Below are positions 1-8,021 of a DNA stretch of 64,000 nucleotides, one piece after another; position 1 is the first letter of the stretch, and each line of letters begins with the position of its first letter. A model generated the notes under the pieces. It was not told the DNA's origin and made no database searches. It saw only the letters and a program-made list of their open reading frames with translations. Made by a program: the position numbers and the translations under genes. The DNA comes from Corynebacterium mendelii (GTDB taxonomy: Bacteria > Actinomycetota > Actinomycetes > Mycobacteriales > Mycobacteriaceae), in the NCBI RefSeq assembly GCF_017307055.1, contig NZ_JAFLEQ010000003.1, positions 181,747-245,746 on the forward strand, given 5' to 3'.

Positions 1-1191
1 CTGCCGGTGCCGGGACCGGTATGGAAGAAAATGCGCGGGATCGCCGCCCTGCCGGCACCGTGGCCGAAAAGGGCGACAGAAGATTTCCTGGCGGTGCTGT
101 CGAATCCGGCGACACTGCAGCCGCTGGTTGCCGCCATGGACGCCAACGGGCTGTGGGAAAATTTCGTCCCCGAATGGCCGGTGGTCAGGGGGCTGGTGCC
201 CCGCGAACCCAGCCACACCCACACCGTCGACACCCATCTGGTGCACACGGTGGCCAACTGCGGACGTCACACCGTGCAGGTGGCCCGACCCGATCTGCTG
301 CTGCTGGCGGCGTTGTTCCACGACATGGGCAAAGGTACGGTCCGTCCGCACAGCCAGGTCGGCGCGGAGATCGCCGCCCGGGCCGGCGCCCGCATGGGGC
401 TGGTGCTGACAGACCGGGCCATCGTGCAGAACCTGGTTGCCGAACACACCACCCTGATGCGGCTGGCGGTGACCTGCGCCCCGGATGATCCGCGGGCGGT
501 TGACCGCCTGGTCGAGGCCTGCCACTGGGATCCGCTGATCATCGACCTGTTGTTCGAACTGACCCGGGCCGACGGGCTGGCCACCGGACCCCGGGTGTGG
601 ACCCGCCCGGTCGAACAGGCTGCCCGATCCCTGGTCGCCGGGGCCAAAGCGCATCTCAGCCCGGCGATTCCCTCCCGGCCGTACGTGTGGCTGCCGCCCG
701 GCGGGACACTGCGGATCGTCAGCCGCGATCCCGGCTGCGAGATGACCCTGCGGGCCGTGACCGCCGAAGAAATTGCCCGGCTGGTGTCACTGATCGGGGC
801 GAAAGGCTGGCTGATCACCGACTACCGGATGGTGCAGGCCGCGGACCGGCAACCGGGAATCTACAACGCGGTGGTGGGGGTGCGCACCACCTCCCCGGGA
901 GCCGTCGATGAAAAGCTCATTGTCGAAGCCCACAAATCCGGGGTATTCACCCGGCTGCCCGAGGTGGCCCCGGCGCCGACCGTGGTCCACTGGTACACCC
1001 CGTCGATCGGGGAGGTCCGCACCGCCGACCGCAAAGGGGTGCTCGGCCAGCTTTTGAAACTTCTGCCCGTCGTGCACTGGTCCTCGGCAACCACCCCGGG
1101 ATCAACGGTGATCGCCCGCTTCCAGCTTCCCGGCAGCAGCAGTGGTCCCGCAGTGGAGAAATCCCTCATGGCCGCGCTGGCGGGAACCTGA
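1..1191 (+). CDS. glnD: [Protein-PII] uridylyltransferase GlnD, C-terminal part (5' end outside window)
   Basis: The reading frame is open from base 1 and ends at a TGA, so about 396 C-terminal residues are present. GlnD modifies the PII signal protein GlnK according to nitrogen status. The nucleotidyltransferase domain lies upstream of the window. The HD phosphohydrolase domain is visible: HTHTVDTHLVHT is followed by the metal-binding LLAALFHDMGKG. The last ~110 residues contain an ACT-like segment (VRTADRKGVLGQLLKLL), the usual glutamine-sensing region, though here it is loosely conserved. In Corynebacterium glnD normally follows amtB and glnK and lies near ffh, and ffh does lie downstream here. 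The internal ATG at 7 should not be read as the true start. Family assignment is firm. Confidence 0.9.
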   Translation: MPVPGPVWKKMRGIAALPAPWPKRATEDFLAVLSNPATLQPLVAAMDANGLWENFVPEWPVVRGLVPREPSHTHTVDTHLVHTVANCGRHTVQVARPDLLLLAALFHDMGKGTVRPHSQVGAEIAARAGARMGLVLTDRAIVQNLVAEHTTLMRLAVTCAPDDPRAVDRLVEACHWDPLIIDLLFELTRADGLATGPRVWTRPVEQAARSLVAGAKAHLSPAIPSRPYVWLPPGGTLRIVSRDPGCEMTLRAVTAEEIARLVSLIGAKGWLITDYRMVQAADRQPGIYNAVVGVRTTSPGAVDEKLIVEAHKSGVFTRLPEVAPAPTVVHWYTPSIGEVRTADRKGVLGQLLKLLPVVHWSSATTPGSTVIARFQLPGSSSGPAVEKSLMAALAGT

Positions 1192-1404
1192 AAAACCACC
1201 CCGCCGGGCGGGTGCCGCCACAGCCTGTGCAGCGTGATAGATTCCTCGCATAACCCGGCCTGTACCGGTTGTGCCCGGCACACGTGTGGCGCCGCGACAC
1301 CATCGTGGCGGTGCCGTGGTGGTGAGGGCATGTCGGCTATCACCCCATGCCCGGAAAAAGTGCCACACCCTAAATTTTTCCTCAGGAAAGGCCCCTACAC
1401 CCCG

Positions 1405-2412
1405 ATGACGATCACCCGTGCCCTGGCCGCGTGCCTTTTTGCCGTGGCAACCGCCACCGTTTCCCTGCCCGCCGCGGTAGGGGCAACCTCATCCGACCCG
1501 GCCGGTTTTTCCTCCACCGGATCCGCCCAAGCGCTGATCAGCGGCCACTACGGGCTGGGGGAATTCAACAAATCCGCGGCCAGCTCCTGGAATGCCGCCG
1601 AGCCCCAGGCCCCGGCCGGGGGTTTCCCGGTGCTGGTGTTCGGTGATTCCCACACCGGCGGCACAGTCCTGCCGATCAGCGCCGACTCCCGCGGCTGCAT
1701 GCATTCGGCCCGCTCGTGGCCCAGCCAGCTCAACGATCGGCTGGGCGGCAATGCCGTCCTGGACGCTTCCTGCTGGGGCAGTGGACTCAACTCCGGGCAC
1801 GGTATCCCGTTGGCCGACCAGGTCCGCTACGCCGAATCGGTCTCCGGACTGGGGCAGTCCACCCGCGACATCATCATCCAGATGGGATTCAACGACACCT
1901 GGTCCGGGCACGGCACCACCATGCTGGAGACCGCTGTCACCTGCATCACCAACCGGGCGGCCTGCAACCGGGGGCACGCCCCGCAGCAGGTGATCAACCC
2001 GGCCGACATCACCGCTGACTCCTATGTGGCCCGGCTCAAACCGGTCACCGACTACCTGGCCTACTATGCGCCCAACGCCACCATCCACCTGCTCGGCTAC
2101 GCCTCGCTGAACCCGGCCGGTGACCCCGCCGTGTGCGCCACCATCGCCGGTGCCCCGCTGCGCCTGGCCGGAACAGAATTGGTCGGTGAGGAATTCGCCG
2201 CCCTGCACAAGGCACAGCAGCAGGCCGCCGCCCGACTGGGCCTGGACTTCATTGACCTATCCGCCGCCACCGCCGGACACCATTCCTGCAGCGCCGACCC
2301 GTGGATCAGCGGCATCGGCGATATCCGGGCCGGATTGGGCGGGGCGATCTACCACCCGTCGGTCACCGGCAACCGGGTGGCCGGCGACCTGGTCGCCTCC
2401 CGTCTGCGCTGA
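1405..2412 (+). CDS. Secreted SGNH/GDSL-type hydrolase-like protein
   Basis: A 335-residue protein when started at ATG 1405. That start gives a signal peptide (positive MTITR, then a hydrophobic core to about residue 26); an upstream in-frame ATG would bury it. SGNH blocks are visible: nucleophile Ser82 in VLVFGDSHTGG, the glycine block CWGSGLNSG and the IIQMGFNDT block. The final block reads AIYHPS, so the catalytic His is present but the Asp expected three residues earlier is Ala. The product is probably exported and acts on ester groups of the envelope, either as esterase or acyl acceptor enzyme. The next gene, 112 nt on, encodes an acyltransferase-3 membrane protein, a common partner for SGNH proteins in O-acylation of surface glycans or lipids. 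Substrate unknown. Confidence 0.72.
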   Translation: MTITRALAACLFAVATATVSLPAAVGATSSDPAGFSSTGSAQALISGHYGLGEFNKSAASSWNAAEPQAPAGGFPVLVFGDSHTGGTVLPISADSRGCMHSARSWPSQLNDRLGGNAVLDASCWGSGLNSGHGIPLADQVRYAESVSGLGQSTRDIIIQMGFNDTWSGHGTTMLETAVTCITNRAACNRGHAPQQVINPADITADSYVARLKPVTDYLAYYAPNATIHLLGYASLNPAGDPAVCATIAGAPLRLAGTELVGEEFAALHKAQQQAAARLGLDFIDLSAATAGHHSCSADPWISGIGDIRAGLGGAIYHPSVTGNRVAGDLVASRLR

Positions 2413-2524
2413 CACGGCGCAGCCCACCGCACCCGCCCCACCGGCCGGGGCGGGAAACACGGTCTTTTCTCCCCGAACCGATCGTTTGTCCACACATTTT
2501 CACGCTGGCAGGTAACCGATTTTC

Positions 2525-3901
2525 ATGGCAACACCCGCACAACCGGCACGCCGCCCCAATCTTCCCAGCCTCACCGGCGCCCGCTGGTGGGCTGCCGCCG
2601 CCGTGTTCGTTTTGCACGCCCTGGTGTTTCTGGCCGTCTACCCCTTCCAGAAATCGGATCTGTTTTCCACCCTGCACGCCATCGTGCCGATGCAGCTGGG
2701 CAGCGCCGGGGTGACGTTCTTTTTCATCCTGTCCGGATTTTTGATCTACTGGTCCAACTCACAGCTGGACAGTGTGCGCGCCGGGCTGTACTACTGCCGC
2801 CGCCGGATCACGAAAATCTATCCCATGCACCTGATCACCATGGGGCTGTTCATTCTCGCGGCAGCCACCGTGGCCGGCTACGTGCAGGCCGAGCAGGCGG
2901 GCCGTGAACCCGGCCTGCTGGATGTGGCGGCCCCGTTTCCCGTCTCCCGGCTGATCTGCTGGCTGCCCAATGCGCTGCTCATCCACACCTTCAACACCGA
3001 CTGGGTGATGATCGGCGGGCTGAACGTTCCCGCCTGGTCACTGGCGTCGGAAATGCTGTTTTACCTGTCTTTTCCGTTGTTTGTGCCGCTGCTGCGGGCC
3101 ATCCGCGGACGCGGCAACTGGGCCGGGCTTATCGGATGTTTCCTCCTCTCGCTGGCGCTGATCACCGCCATCCATCGTCTCGCCGACGGATCGAAAGACA
3201 CCCGGAACTTCTTTGTCCCCCGCCTGTGGCCGGGGGAAGTCTCCCCGGTGGCTGACGTGCACGCCCACCCGCTGTGGTTTATCCAGGACAGCATCGCCGT
3301 CGACCACACCTACTGGCTGTCCTACTATTTCCCGCCCACCCGCCTGGTGGAGTTTTATCTGGGGGTCTTCGCCGCGAAGCTGGTGTGGGAGGGGCAGTTC
3401 AAAAACACCCGCATCGCCTGGCCGCTGGGGCTGTTGGCGCTGTCGTTTGCGGCAACCTGGTTTGTGCCGGTGGCCTACAAAATGTCGGTGGTTATGTCCC
3501 TGCCGATGACGCTGGTGGTGGCCACCCTGGCGGTGCGCGACATGAGCGGGGTCTCCGGGCGCATCAGCGGCCCGCGGATGGTGCTGCTGGGCAATATCTC
3601 GTTTGCCTTCTACATGGTGCAGTTTCCGGTGATGGTGTTTGTCCAGCGCTATGTCCTGGCCGGTAAACACGGCGGGCTGGGCCTGTGGCTTGCCGCCGCA
3701 GCCATCGCTTTTGCCGCCAGCTTCATCCTGGCCTGGATTCTTTTCACCTTCGTCGACGAGCCGCTGATGAAAGCGACGGCCAAAAAAACCGGGGACACCC
3801 GACCCCACCTGGCCGACACCCCGCACCCGCTGGTGCGCGACACCGCGATTATGCTCGGGCGCTTCTCGCCGGTGACTGTGCGCCCGGGAAAAAACAAATA
3901 G
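2525..3901 (+). CDS. Acyltransferase 3 family integral membrane protein
   Basis: 458 residues with about ten hydrophobic spans, typical of the OafA/YrhL acyltransferase-3 family that moves acyl groups across or onto envelope glycans and lipids. The N-terminal region shows the family pattern: a first helix with FVLHALVF, then GVTFFFILSGFLIYW (the 'FFxxSGF' block), followed by basic YYCRRRITKIYPMH. The product sits in the plasma membrane. It follows the secreted SGNH gene and probably shares its transcript. In Corynebacterium a related enzyme (TmaT) acetylates trehalose monocorynomycolate. Whether this one does is untested, since several paralogues exist per genome. The basic C-terminal tail after the last span is cytoplasmic by the positive-inside rule. 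Confidence 0.85.
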   Translation: MATPAQPARRPNLPSLTGARWWAAAAVFVLHALVFLAVYPFQKSDLFSTLHAIVPMQLGSAGVTFFFILSGFLIYWSNSQLDSVRAGLYYCRRRITKIYPMHLITMGLFILAAATVAGYVQAEQAGREPGLLDVAAPFPVSRLICWLPNALLIHTFNTDWVMIGGLNVPAWSLASEMLFYLSFPLFVPLLRAIRGRGNWAGLIGCFLLSLALITAIHRLADGSKDTRNFFVPRLWPGEVSPVADVHAHPLWFIQDSIAVDHTYWLSYYFPPTRLVEFYLGVFAAKLVWEGQFKNTRIAWPLGLLALSFAATWFVPVAYKMSVVMSLPMTLVVATLAVRDMSGVSGRISGPRMVLLGNISFAFYMVQFPVMVFVQRYVLAGKHGGLGLWLAAAAIAFAASFILAWILFTFVDEPLMKATAKKTGDTRPHLADTPHPLVRDTAIMLGRFSPVTVRPGKNK

Positions 3902-4154
3902 GCCCTGGTCACCACCTGCTGCAGGTGGTGGGTACACAGCCGCCGGTGAGCCTGATTACACAACCGGCGTCGTCGGGCGGTAGATTGTGCGGACAAACCG
4001 CGGTACCGGCCGCAGCTGTGGGTCGATGAAAAAAACATCACCGCAGCGGCCGACACCGTCGACCATGCTTGCGGCCTGTAACCGGGCGGGCCAGCCCGCC
4101 ACAGCCGGAGAAAGTCCGCATCAACCGACGTGAAAGACGTGTGAGAGAAAACCC
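3902..4154 (+). other. Spacer with perfect hairpin and lipoprotein upstream region
   Basis: No gene seen. Ten bases (3910-3919) pair perfectly with 3921-3930, a tight hairpin directly after the acyltransferase stop. It has no T-run, so a role in termination is uncertain. Downstream, TAGATT near 3980 is a possible -10 for the following lipoprotein gene. Confidence 0.35.
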
Positions 4155-4736
4155 ATGACTTTTTCAACAGCCCGTAAACCTGTGGGCGCCGTCATCGCCG
4201 CCTGCGTGATGGTGACCGGACTTGCCGCCTGCAATAACTCCGACGACAAGGACTCCCCGGAGACCACCACCACCGGGACCACCACCACCGCCGAGGTGGC
4301 GACCACCACAGCCACCACCACCAAACCCAGCGCCACAGCCACCACCACGGTGGACAAGACCACCCAAGCGTCGTCGACGGTCACCGTCGACCCGGTTGGT
4401 TCGGTGGCATCGACTGTGTCGTCGGTGGCCAGTGAGGCCGCCGAGACCGCCGGATCGAAGGCCTCGTCGGTGAGTTCTGCTGTGTCGTCGGTGGCCGGGG
4501 ACGCCTCTGAAGCGGCCACCTCCCTGGCCGGTGACGCATCGTCTGCCGTGTCGTCGGTGGCCGGTGAAGTGGTCGACACCGTCTCTCCGGTCCAGCCGGA
4601 ACCGGCCCAGCCTGCCGCCCCGGCCCAGCCTGCCGCCCCGGCGCAGCCTGCCGCCCCGGCGCAGCCTGCCGCCCCGGCCAACCAGCAGCAGCCCCCGCAG
4701 CTGCCCGGTGCTAGTGACGGAAAACCCGGCTACTGA
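4155..4736 (+). CDS. Low-complexity Thr/Ser/Pro-rich lipoprotein
   Basis: 193 residues. A signal peptide ends in the lipobox LAAC with the acylated Cys26, so the mature protein should be anchored to the outer face of the membrane. The rest is low complexity in three blocks: a Thr-rich stretch (about residues 36-75), an Ala/Ser/Val stretch with repeated SSVAS/SSVAGDAS units (about 80-145), and four exact AQPAAP units near the C-terminus. No catalytic motif is visible. It may be a wall-spanning spacer or heavily O-mannosylated, which Thr/Pro-rich corynebacterial lipoproteins often are; that is inference. It stands alone between the acyltransferase and ffh and is followed by a strong terminator. 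Family not recognised. Confidence 0.75.
   Translation: MTFSTARKPVGAVIAACVMVTGLAACNNSDDKDSPETTTTGTTTTAEVATTTATTTKPSATATTTVDKTTQASSTVTVDPVGSVASTVSSVASEAAETAGSKASSVSSAVSSVAGDASEAATSLAGDASSAVSSVAGEVVDTVSPVQPEPAQPAAPAQPAAPAQPAAPAQPAAPANQQQPPQLPGASDGKPGY
4608..4679 (+). repeat. Four tandem 18-bp repeats encoding AQPAAP
   Basis: Four head-to-tail copies of an 18-bp unit (starts 4608, 4626, 4644, 4662) differ only at the last base. Being a multiple of three, copy-number change would lengthen or shorten the lipoprotein stalk without breaking the frame. Confidence 0.9.
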
Positions 4737-4768
4737 TTGACACCCCGGGAACTTGTTTTTCCCGGCTG

Positions 4769-4820
4769 ACCGCTGTCCCTGTCCACCGTGGCGCCCGTTG
4801 GTCGGGGACAGCGGTTTTTT
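4769..4820 (+). terminator. Rho-independent terminator after lipoprotein gene
   Basis: An 11-bp perfect stem (4769-4779 with 4805-4815) is followed immediately by a run of T to 4820. It separates the lipoprotein gene from ffh. Confidence 0.85.
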
Positions 4821-4906
4821 ATGCTCTCCCGCCCCCGACCGGCCCAAGCCCCGGTACCGCCCAACCGGGGCGCGGTAGTCGATGTCAGGTGGAAGCGGCC
4901 GTGGGT

Positions 4907-4912
4907 TAGGAT
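4907..4912 (+). promoter_or_regulatory. Possible -10 box of ffh promoter
   Basis: TAGGAT lies about 65 nt before the chosen ffh start. It resembles the corynebacterial TANNNT consensus; no clear -35 is seen. Placed downstream of the lipoprotein terminator, it would give ffh its own transcript. Confidence 0.35.
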
Positions 4913-4977
4913 GGATCGGCACACCGGTTGTGTGCCGGCCATCCATCCCCGAGAAGCAAAAGGTGTTGATCCCCGAA

Positions 4978-6624
4978 GTGTTCGAGTCTTTGTCAGACCG
5001 CCTGACAGAAACGTTGAAAGGCCTGCGCGGCAAAGGCAAACTCACCGAGCAGGACATCAATGCCACCGCCCGTGAAATCCGTCTGGCACTGCTGGAAGCC
5101 GACGTCTCCCTGCCTGTGGTGCGGGGATTTATCAAACGCATCAAAACCCGTGCCGCCGGTGCCGAGGTCTCTGAGGCGCTCAACCCCGCCCAGCAGGTCA
5201 TCAAAATCGTCAACGACGAACTGGTCGGCATTTTGGGCGGCGAAACCCGCCGGATGGTGTTCGCCAAAACCCCGCCGACGGTGATTATGCTGGCCGGTCT
5301 GCAGGGTGCCGGTAAAACCACCCTGGCCGGCAAACTGGCCCACCACCTGGCAGGTCAGGGGCACACCCCGATGCTGGTGGCCTGTGACCTGCAGCGGCCG
5401 GGTGCGGTGCAGCAGCTGCAGATTGTGGCCGAACGCGCCGGTGTGGACTGCTTTGCCCCCGATCCGGGAACCGCCATCGATTCCCACGACCATGAGATGG
5501 GCACCTCCCACGGCGATCCGGTGCAGGTGGCCAAAGACTCCGTCGAACAGGCCAAGCGCACCAAACACGATGTGCTCATTGTTGATACCGCCGGCCGGTT
5601 GGGCATCGACGAAACCCTGATGGCCCAGGCCCGCAATATCCGGGATGCGGTCAACCCGGATGAAGTCCTCTTCGTCATCGATTCGATGATCGGCCAGGAT
5701 GCGGTGCACACCGCCCAGGCTTTCCGCGACGGTGTCGACTTCACCGGTGTGGTGCTCACCAAACTCGACGGTGACGCCCGCGGCGGTGCCGCCCTGTCAA
5801 TCAGGGAGGTCACCGGCAAGCCGATCATGTTCGCCTCCACCGGTGAGAAGCTCAAAGACTTCGATGTCTTCCACCCGGAGCGCATGGCCAGCCGGATTCT
5901 GGGCATGGGCGACGTTTTGTCGCTGATCGAACAGGCCGAAACCGTCTTCGACCAGCAGCAGGCGGAAAAAACCGCGGCCCGGATGAGTTCCGGGGAACTG
6001 ACCCTGGAAGACTTCCTCGACCAGATGCTGATGATCCGCAAAATGGGTCCCATCGGCAATATCCTGAAAATGCTGCCCGGCGGCAAACAGATGAGCCAGG
6101 TCGCCGACATGGTCGACGAGAAACAGCTCGACCGGATTCAGGCGATCATCCGCGGCATGACCCCGGAAGAACGCGACAACCCGAAAATCCTCAACGCTTC
6201 CCGCAGGAAACGCATCGCCAACGGCTCCGGTGTCACCGTCCAGGAAGTCAACCAGCTGGTCAACCGCTTCTTCGAGGCGAAGAAGATGATGGGCAAAATG
6301 GCGGGCCAGATGGGTATGCCCGGCTTCGGCGGCCGCAGCGCCACCAAGAAAAAGCCCAAGGGGCGCAAAAACAAGAAGGGCAAACGCAAAGGCGGCGGCA
6401 AACAGCACACCCCGAAGATGCCCGGTGGTATGCCCGGAATGCCCGCCGGCATGCCCGGCATGCCGGATATGGCTGAACTGCAGAAACTGCAGCAGCAGAT
6501 GGAACAAGGCGGCGGGATGCCGAATATTCCCGGTATGCCGAAGATTCCGGGAATGCCGAAAATGCCCAAGGGCATGGAAGGCATCGACCTGGACAACCTC
6601 GATTTCGGCGGCAAAGGCAAGTAG
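4978..6624 (+). CDS. ffh: Signal recognition particle protein Ffh
   Basis: 548 residues from GTG 4978, the start that makes the protein begin VFESLSDRL as in other actinobacterial Ffh proteins; GTG 4963 is an alternative. Ffh binds 4.5S RNA and signal sequences and targets nascent membrane proteins to FtsY. Order: N domain helices (1-90), GTPase G domain with P-loop GLQGAGKTT (about residue 106), DTAGR and TKLDG motifs, then the methionine-rich M domain from about 300. The C-terminus is extended by a long basic stretch and by repeated MPGM/GMP units rich in Met, Gly and Pro (about 480-540). This tail is longer than in E. coli but usual in actinobacteria. Monocistronic, bounded by terminators on both sides. 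Confidence 0.97.
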   Translation: MFESLSDRLTETLKGLRGKGKLTEQDINATAREIRLALLEADVSLPVVRGFIKRIKTRAAGAEVSEALNPAQQVIKIVNDELVGILGGETRRMVFAKTPPTVIMLAGLQGAGKTTLAGKLAHHLAGQGHTPMLVACDLQRPGAVQQLQIVAERAGVDCFAPDPGTAIDSHDHEMGTSHGDPVQVAKDSVEQAKRTKHDVLIVDTAGRLGIDETLMAQARNIRDAVNPDEVLFVIDSMIGQDAVHTAQAFRDGVDFTGVVLTKLDGDARGGAALSIREVTGKPIMFASTGEKLKDFDVFHPERMASRILGMGDVLSLIEQAETVFDQQQAEKTAARMSSGELTLEDFLDQMLMIRKMGPIGNILKMLPGGKQMSQVADMVDEKQLDRIQAIIRGMTPEERDNPKILNASRRKRIANGSGVTVQEVNQLVNRFFEAKKMMGKMAGQMGMPGFGGRSATKKKPKGRKNKKGKRKGGGKQHTPKMPGGMPGMPAGMPGMPDMAELQKLQQQMEQGGGMPNIPGMPKIPGMPKMPKGMEGIDLDNLDFGGKGK

Positions 6625-6661
6625 AAAACCCGCTGTAGCGGGCAAGCCCGCATAATTTAGA

Positions 6662-6698
6662 ACTGTCCCCGACCACTCCCGGTGTGGTCGGGGACAGT
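6662..6698. terminator. Bidirectional terminator between ffh and a convergent gene
   Basis: A perfect 15-bp stem (6662-6676 with 6684-6698) with a 7-nt loop lies between the 3' ends of ffh (+) and the small HTH gene (-). There is no clear T-run on either side, but its place between converging genes supports a shared terminator. Confidence 0.7.
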
Positions 6699-6733
6699 GT
6701 CGTTGGCGGGCTGTGGTGATAAAGACAGGTGGT

Positions 6734-6964
6734 TCAAAACAGCGACTGCTGGGCGTCTTCGATTCTCGGGCCACCGAAACGGTGCCGGGCCTGGCGTTCA
6801 CTGACTCCCAGATACTGGGCGATGACGTCCCAGCCGAGACCGCGCATGACGGCGGTGGCCACCGCGTCTTTGAGAACCTGGCTGGCTTCAGCCTCCGCGA
6901 CCGCGGCCTGCTGGATGTGCAGCAGTGCTTTGTCGTCCGCTTTCAGGCGTTTGGGGAGTGACAC
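6734..6964 (-). CDS. Small helix-turn-helix protein
   Basis: 76 residues from GTG 6964, chosen because AGGG lies 8 nt before it; longer versions of the frame run into low-quality sequence. The C-terminal half contains a helix-turn-helix: MRGLGWDVIAQYLGVSERQARHRFG, in which 'WDVIAQYLGVS' and 'RQARHRF' look like the two helices. The N-terminal half is a charged helix (KRLKADDKALLHIQQAAVAE). The size and pattern fit the small HTH proteins found next to ffh in corynebacteria, with unknown targets. It is divergent from the lipoprotein gene at 7162, so it could regulate the shared upstream region; that is inference from position only. Confidence 0.7.
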   Translation of the reverse strand: MSLPKRLKADDKALLHIQQAAVAEAEASQVLKDAVATAVMRGLGWDVIAQYLGVSERQARHRFGGPRIEDAQQSLF

Positions 6965-7102
6965 ATCTTTTACCCTGCCACACAACCGACCGCACGTGTG
7001 CGACAAACACGCCGGTGAAACGGTGTATCGCGGCCCGTTGTCCGGCGGAACGGAAGCCGGGTCGGCGCGTCCGGCCTGGGGTGCCCGCACGGTTTTTTCG
7101 GC

Positions 7103-7108
7103 TAGGAT
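7103..7108 (+). promoter_or_regulatory. Possible -10 box upstream of the YgiB-like lipoprotein
   Basis: TAGGAT lies 53 nt before the lipoprotein ATG, in the divergent region with the small HTH gene. No convincing -35 is seen. Confidence 0.35.
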
Positions 7109-7161
7109 CGGTGGGACATCAACCGTAGTCGACCTACCGCAGGGGAGTTGTCGGTTTTTCC

Positions 7162-7932
7162 ATGAGTCACCGTCCGCACACCAGGATTTGTCTGCTGGCC
7201 GCATCTTTGGTGGTCACCGCCCCGTTTGTGGCCAGTTGTTCGGCCTCGGACACCGCGGTCCAGCAAGCCCCGGTCGAGGTGTCATCGGTCGCTCCGGAGG
7301 CTGCCGCGCCCGTGGAGGACCAGCCCGAACCCGGCCCGGATGATTATGTGGCCGTGTGCGTCAACCCGGACACCGGCCAGCGGGTTGACGATGAAGAGTG
7401 TCCCGACCAGGATTCTTTCGAGCAGACTGATCAGCATGTCCACTACTACGGCGGATCCCCGATCACCCCGTTTTTGTGGTTCTACCTCGGCACCCAGTTG
7501 GGTGGCCGCCAGCCGTTCATTCCGCCGGTCGGTTCCCCTGTCCAGACCTCCGGGCCCAATGCGGGAACCGTCACCACACAGCGTCCCGTGCAGGGCAAGG
7601 TGTTCACCGGTGCCCCGCAGACAGGCGGCAGTTTCGCTGACTCGGTGAAAAGTGCCCGCACCGTCAACACGGTCAGCGGTGGGTCAGTCACCCGCAAGCA
7701 GGCTGTGGCCGGTGCTGCCGCGGGTGCTGCGGCAGGAACCGCGGGATCGACCAAACGCACCGGTGGTTTCGGCAAGCCGAAACAACCCGCGGACGGCAAA
7801 ACCGGTCCCGAGGGCAAGACCAACAACAATTCCGGTCAGAAACCCCCGGCCAACAAAGGGTCGAGGACCCAGAACCGCACAGGCGGGTTCGGCGGCGGCA
7901 AACGCTCCGGGGGCGGACACCGCGGCGGCTGA
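7162..7932 (+). CDS. YgiB-like lipoprotein paired with an ATP-grasp protein
   Basis: 256 residues. A signal peptide ends at lipobox VASC, with Cys26 as the acylation site. After an acidic linker come a two-Cys segment (VAVCVNPDTG and DDEECPDQ), a hydrophobic aromatic stretch (ITPFLWFYLGTQLGG) and a long Gly/Arg/Lys-rich tail with RTGGFGKP and TGGFGGGKR units. Overall architecture resembles E. coli YgiB (UPF0441): lipobox, a central 'Gly-rich hydrophobic' stretch and a tail containing GGFG. The downstream gene encodes a YgiC-type ATP-grasp enzyme, the same pairing as ygiB-ygiC. The two genes are 89 nt apart and co-directional. Direct sequence homology to YgiB is not certain; the argument is architecture plus partner. 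Confidence 0.65.
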   Translation: MSHRPHTRICLLAASLVVTAPFVASCSASDTAVQQAPVEVSSVAPEAAAPVEDQPEPGPDDYVAVCVNPDTGQRVDDEECPDQDSFEQTDQHVHYYGGSPITPFLWFYLGTQLGGRQPFIPPVGSPVQTSGPNAGTVTTQRPVQGKVFTGAPQTGGSFADSVKSARTVNTVSGGSVTRKQAVAGAAAGAAAGTAGSTKRTGGFGKPKQPADGKTGPEGKTNNNSGQKPPANKGSRTQNRTGGFGGGKRSGGGHRGG

Positions 7933-8021
7933 CAGACAGCGGGTCAGCCGGACCCGTGTGCCTTCACAACACCGCACTGTTGCGACCACACACGCTTTTT
8001 TAAAAACAAGGACACACCCGT

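Noticed and set aside
4608-4679. CRISPR-like array
   Set aside because: Units are head-to-tail 18-bp coding repeats without spacers.
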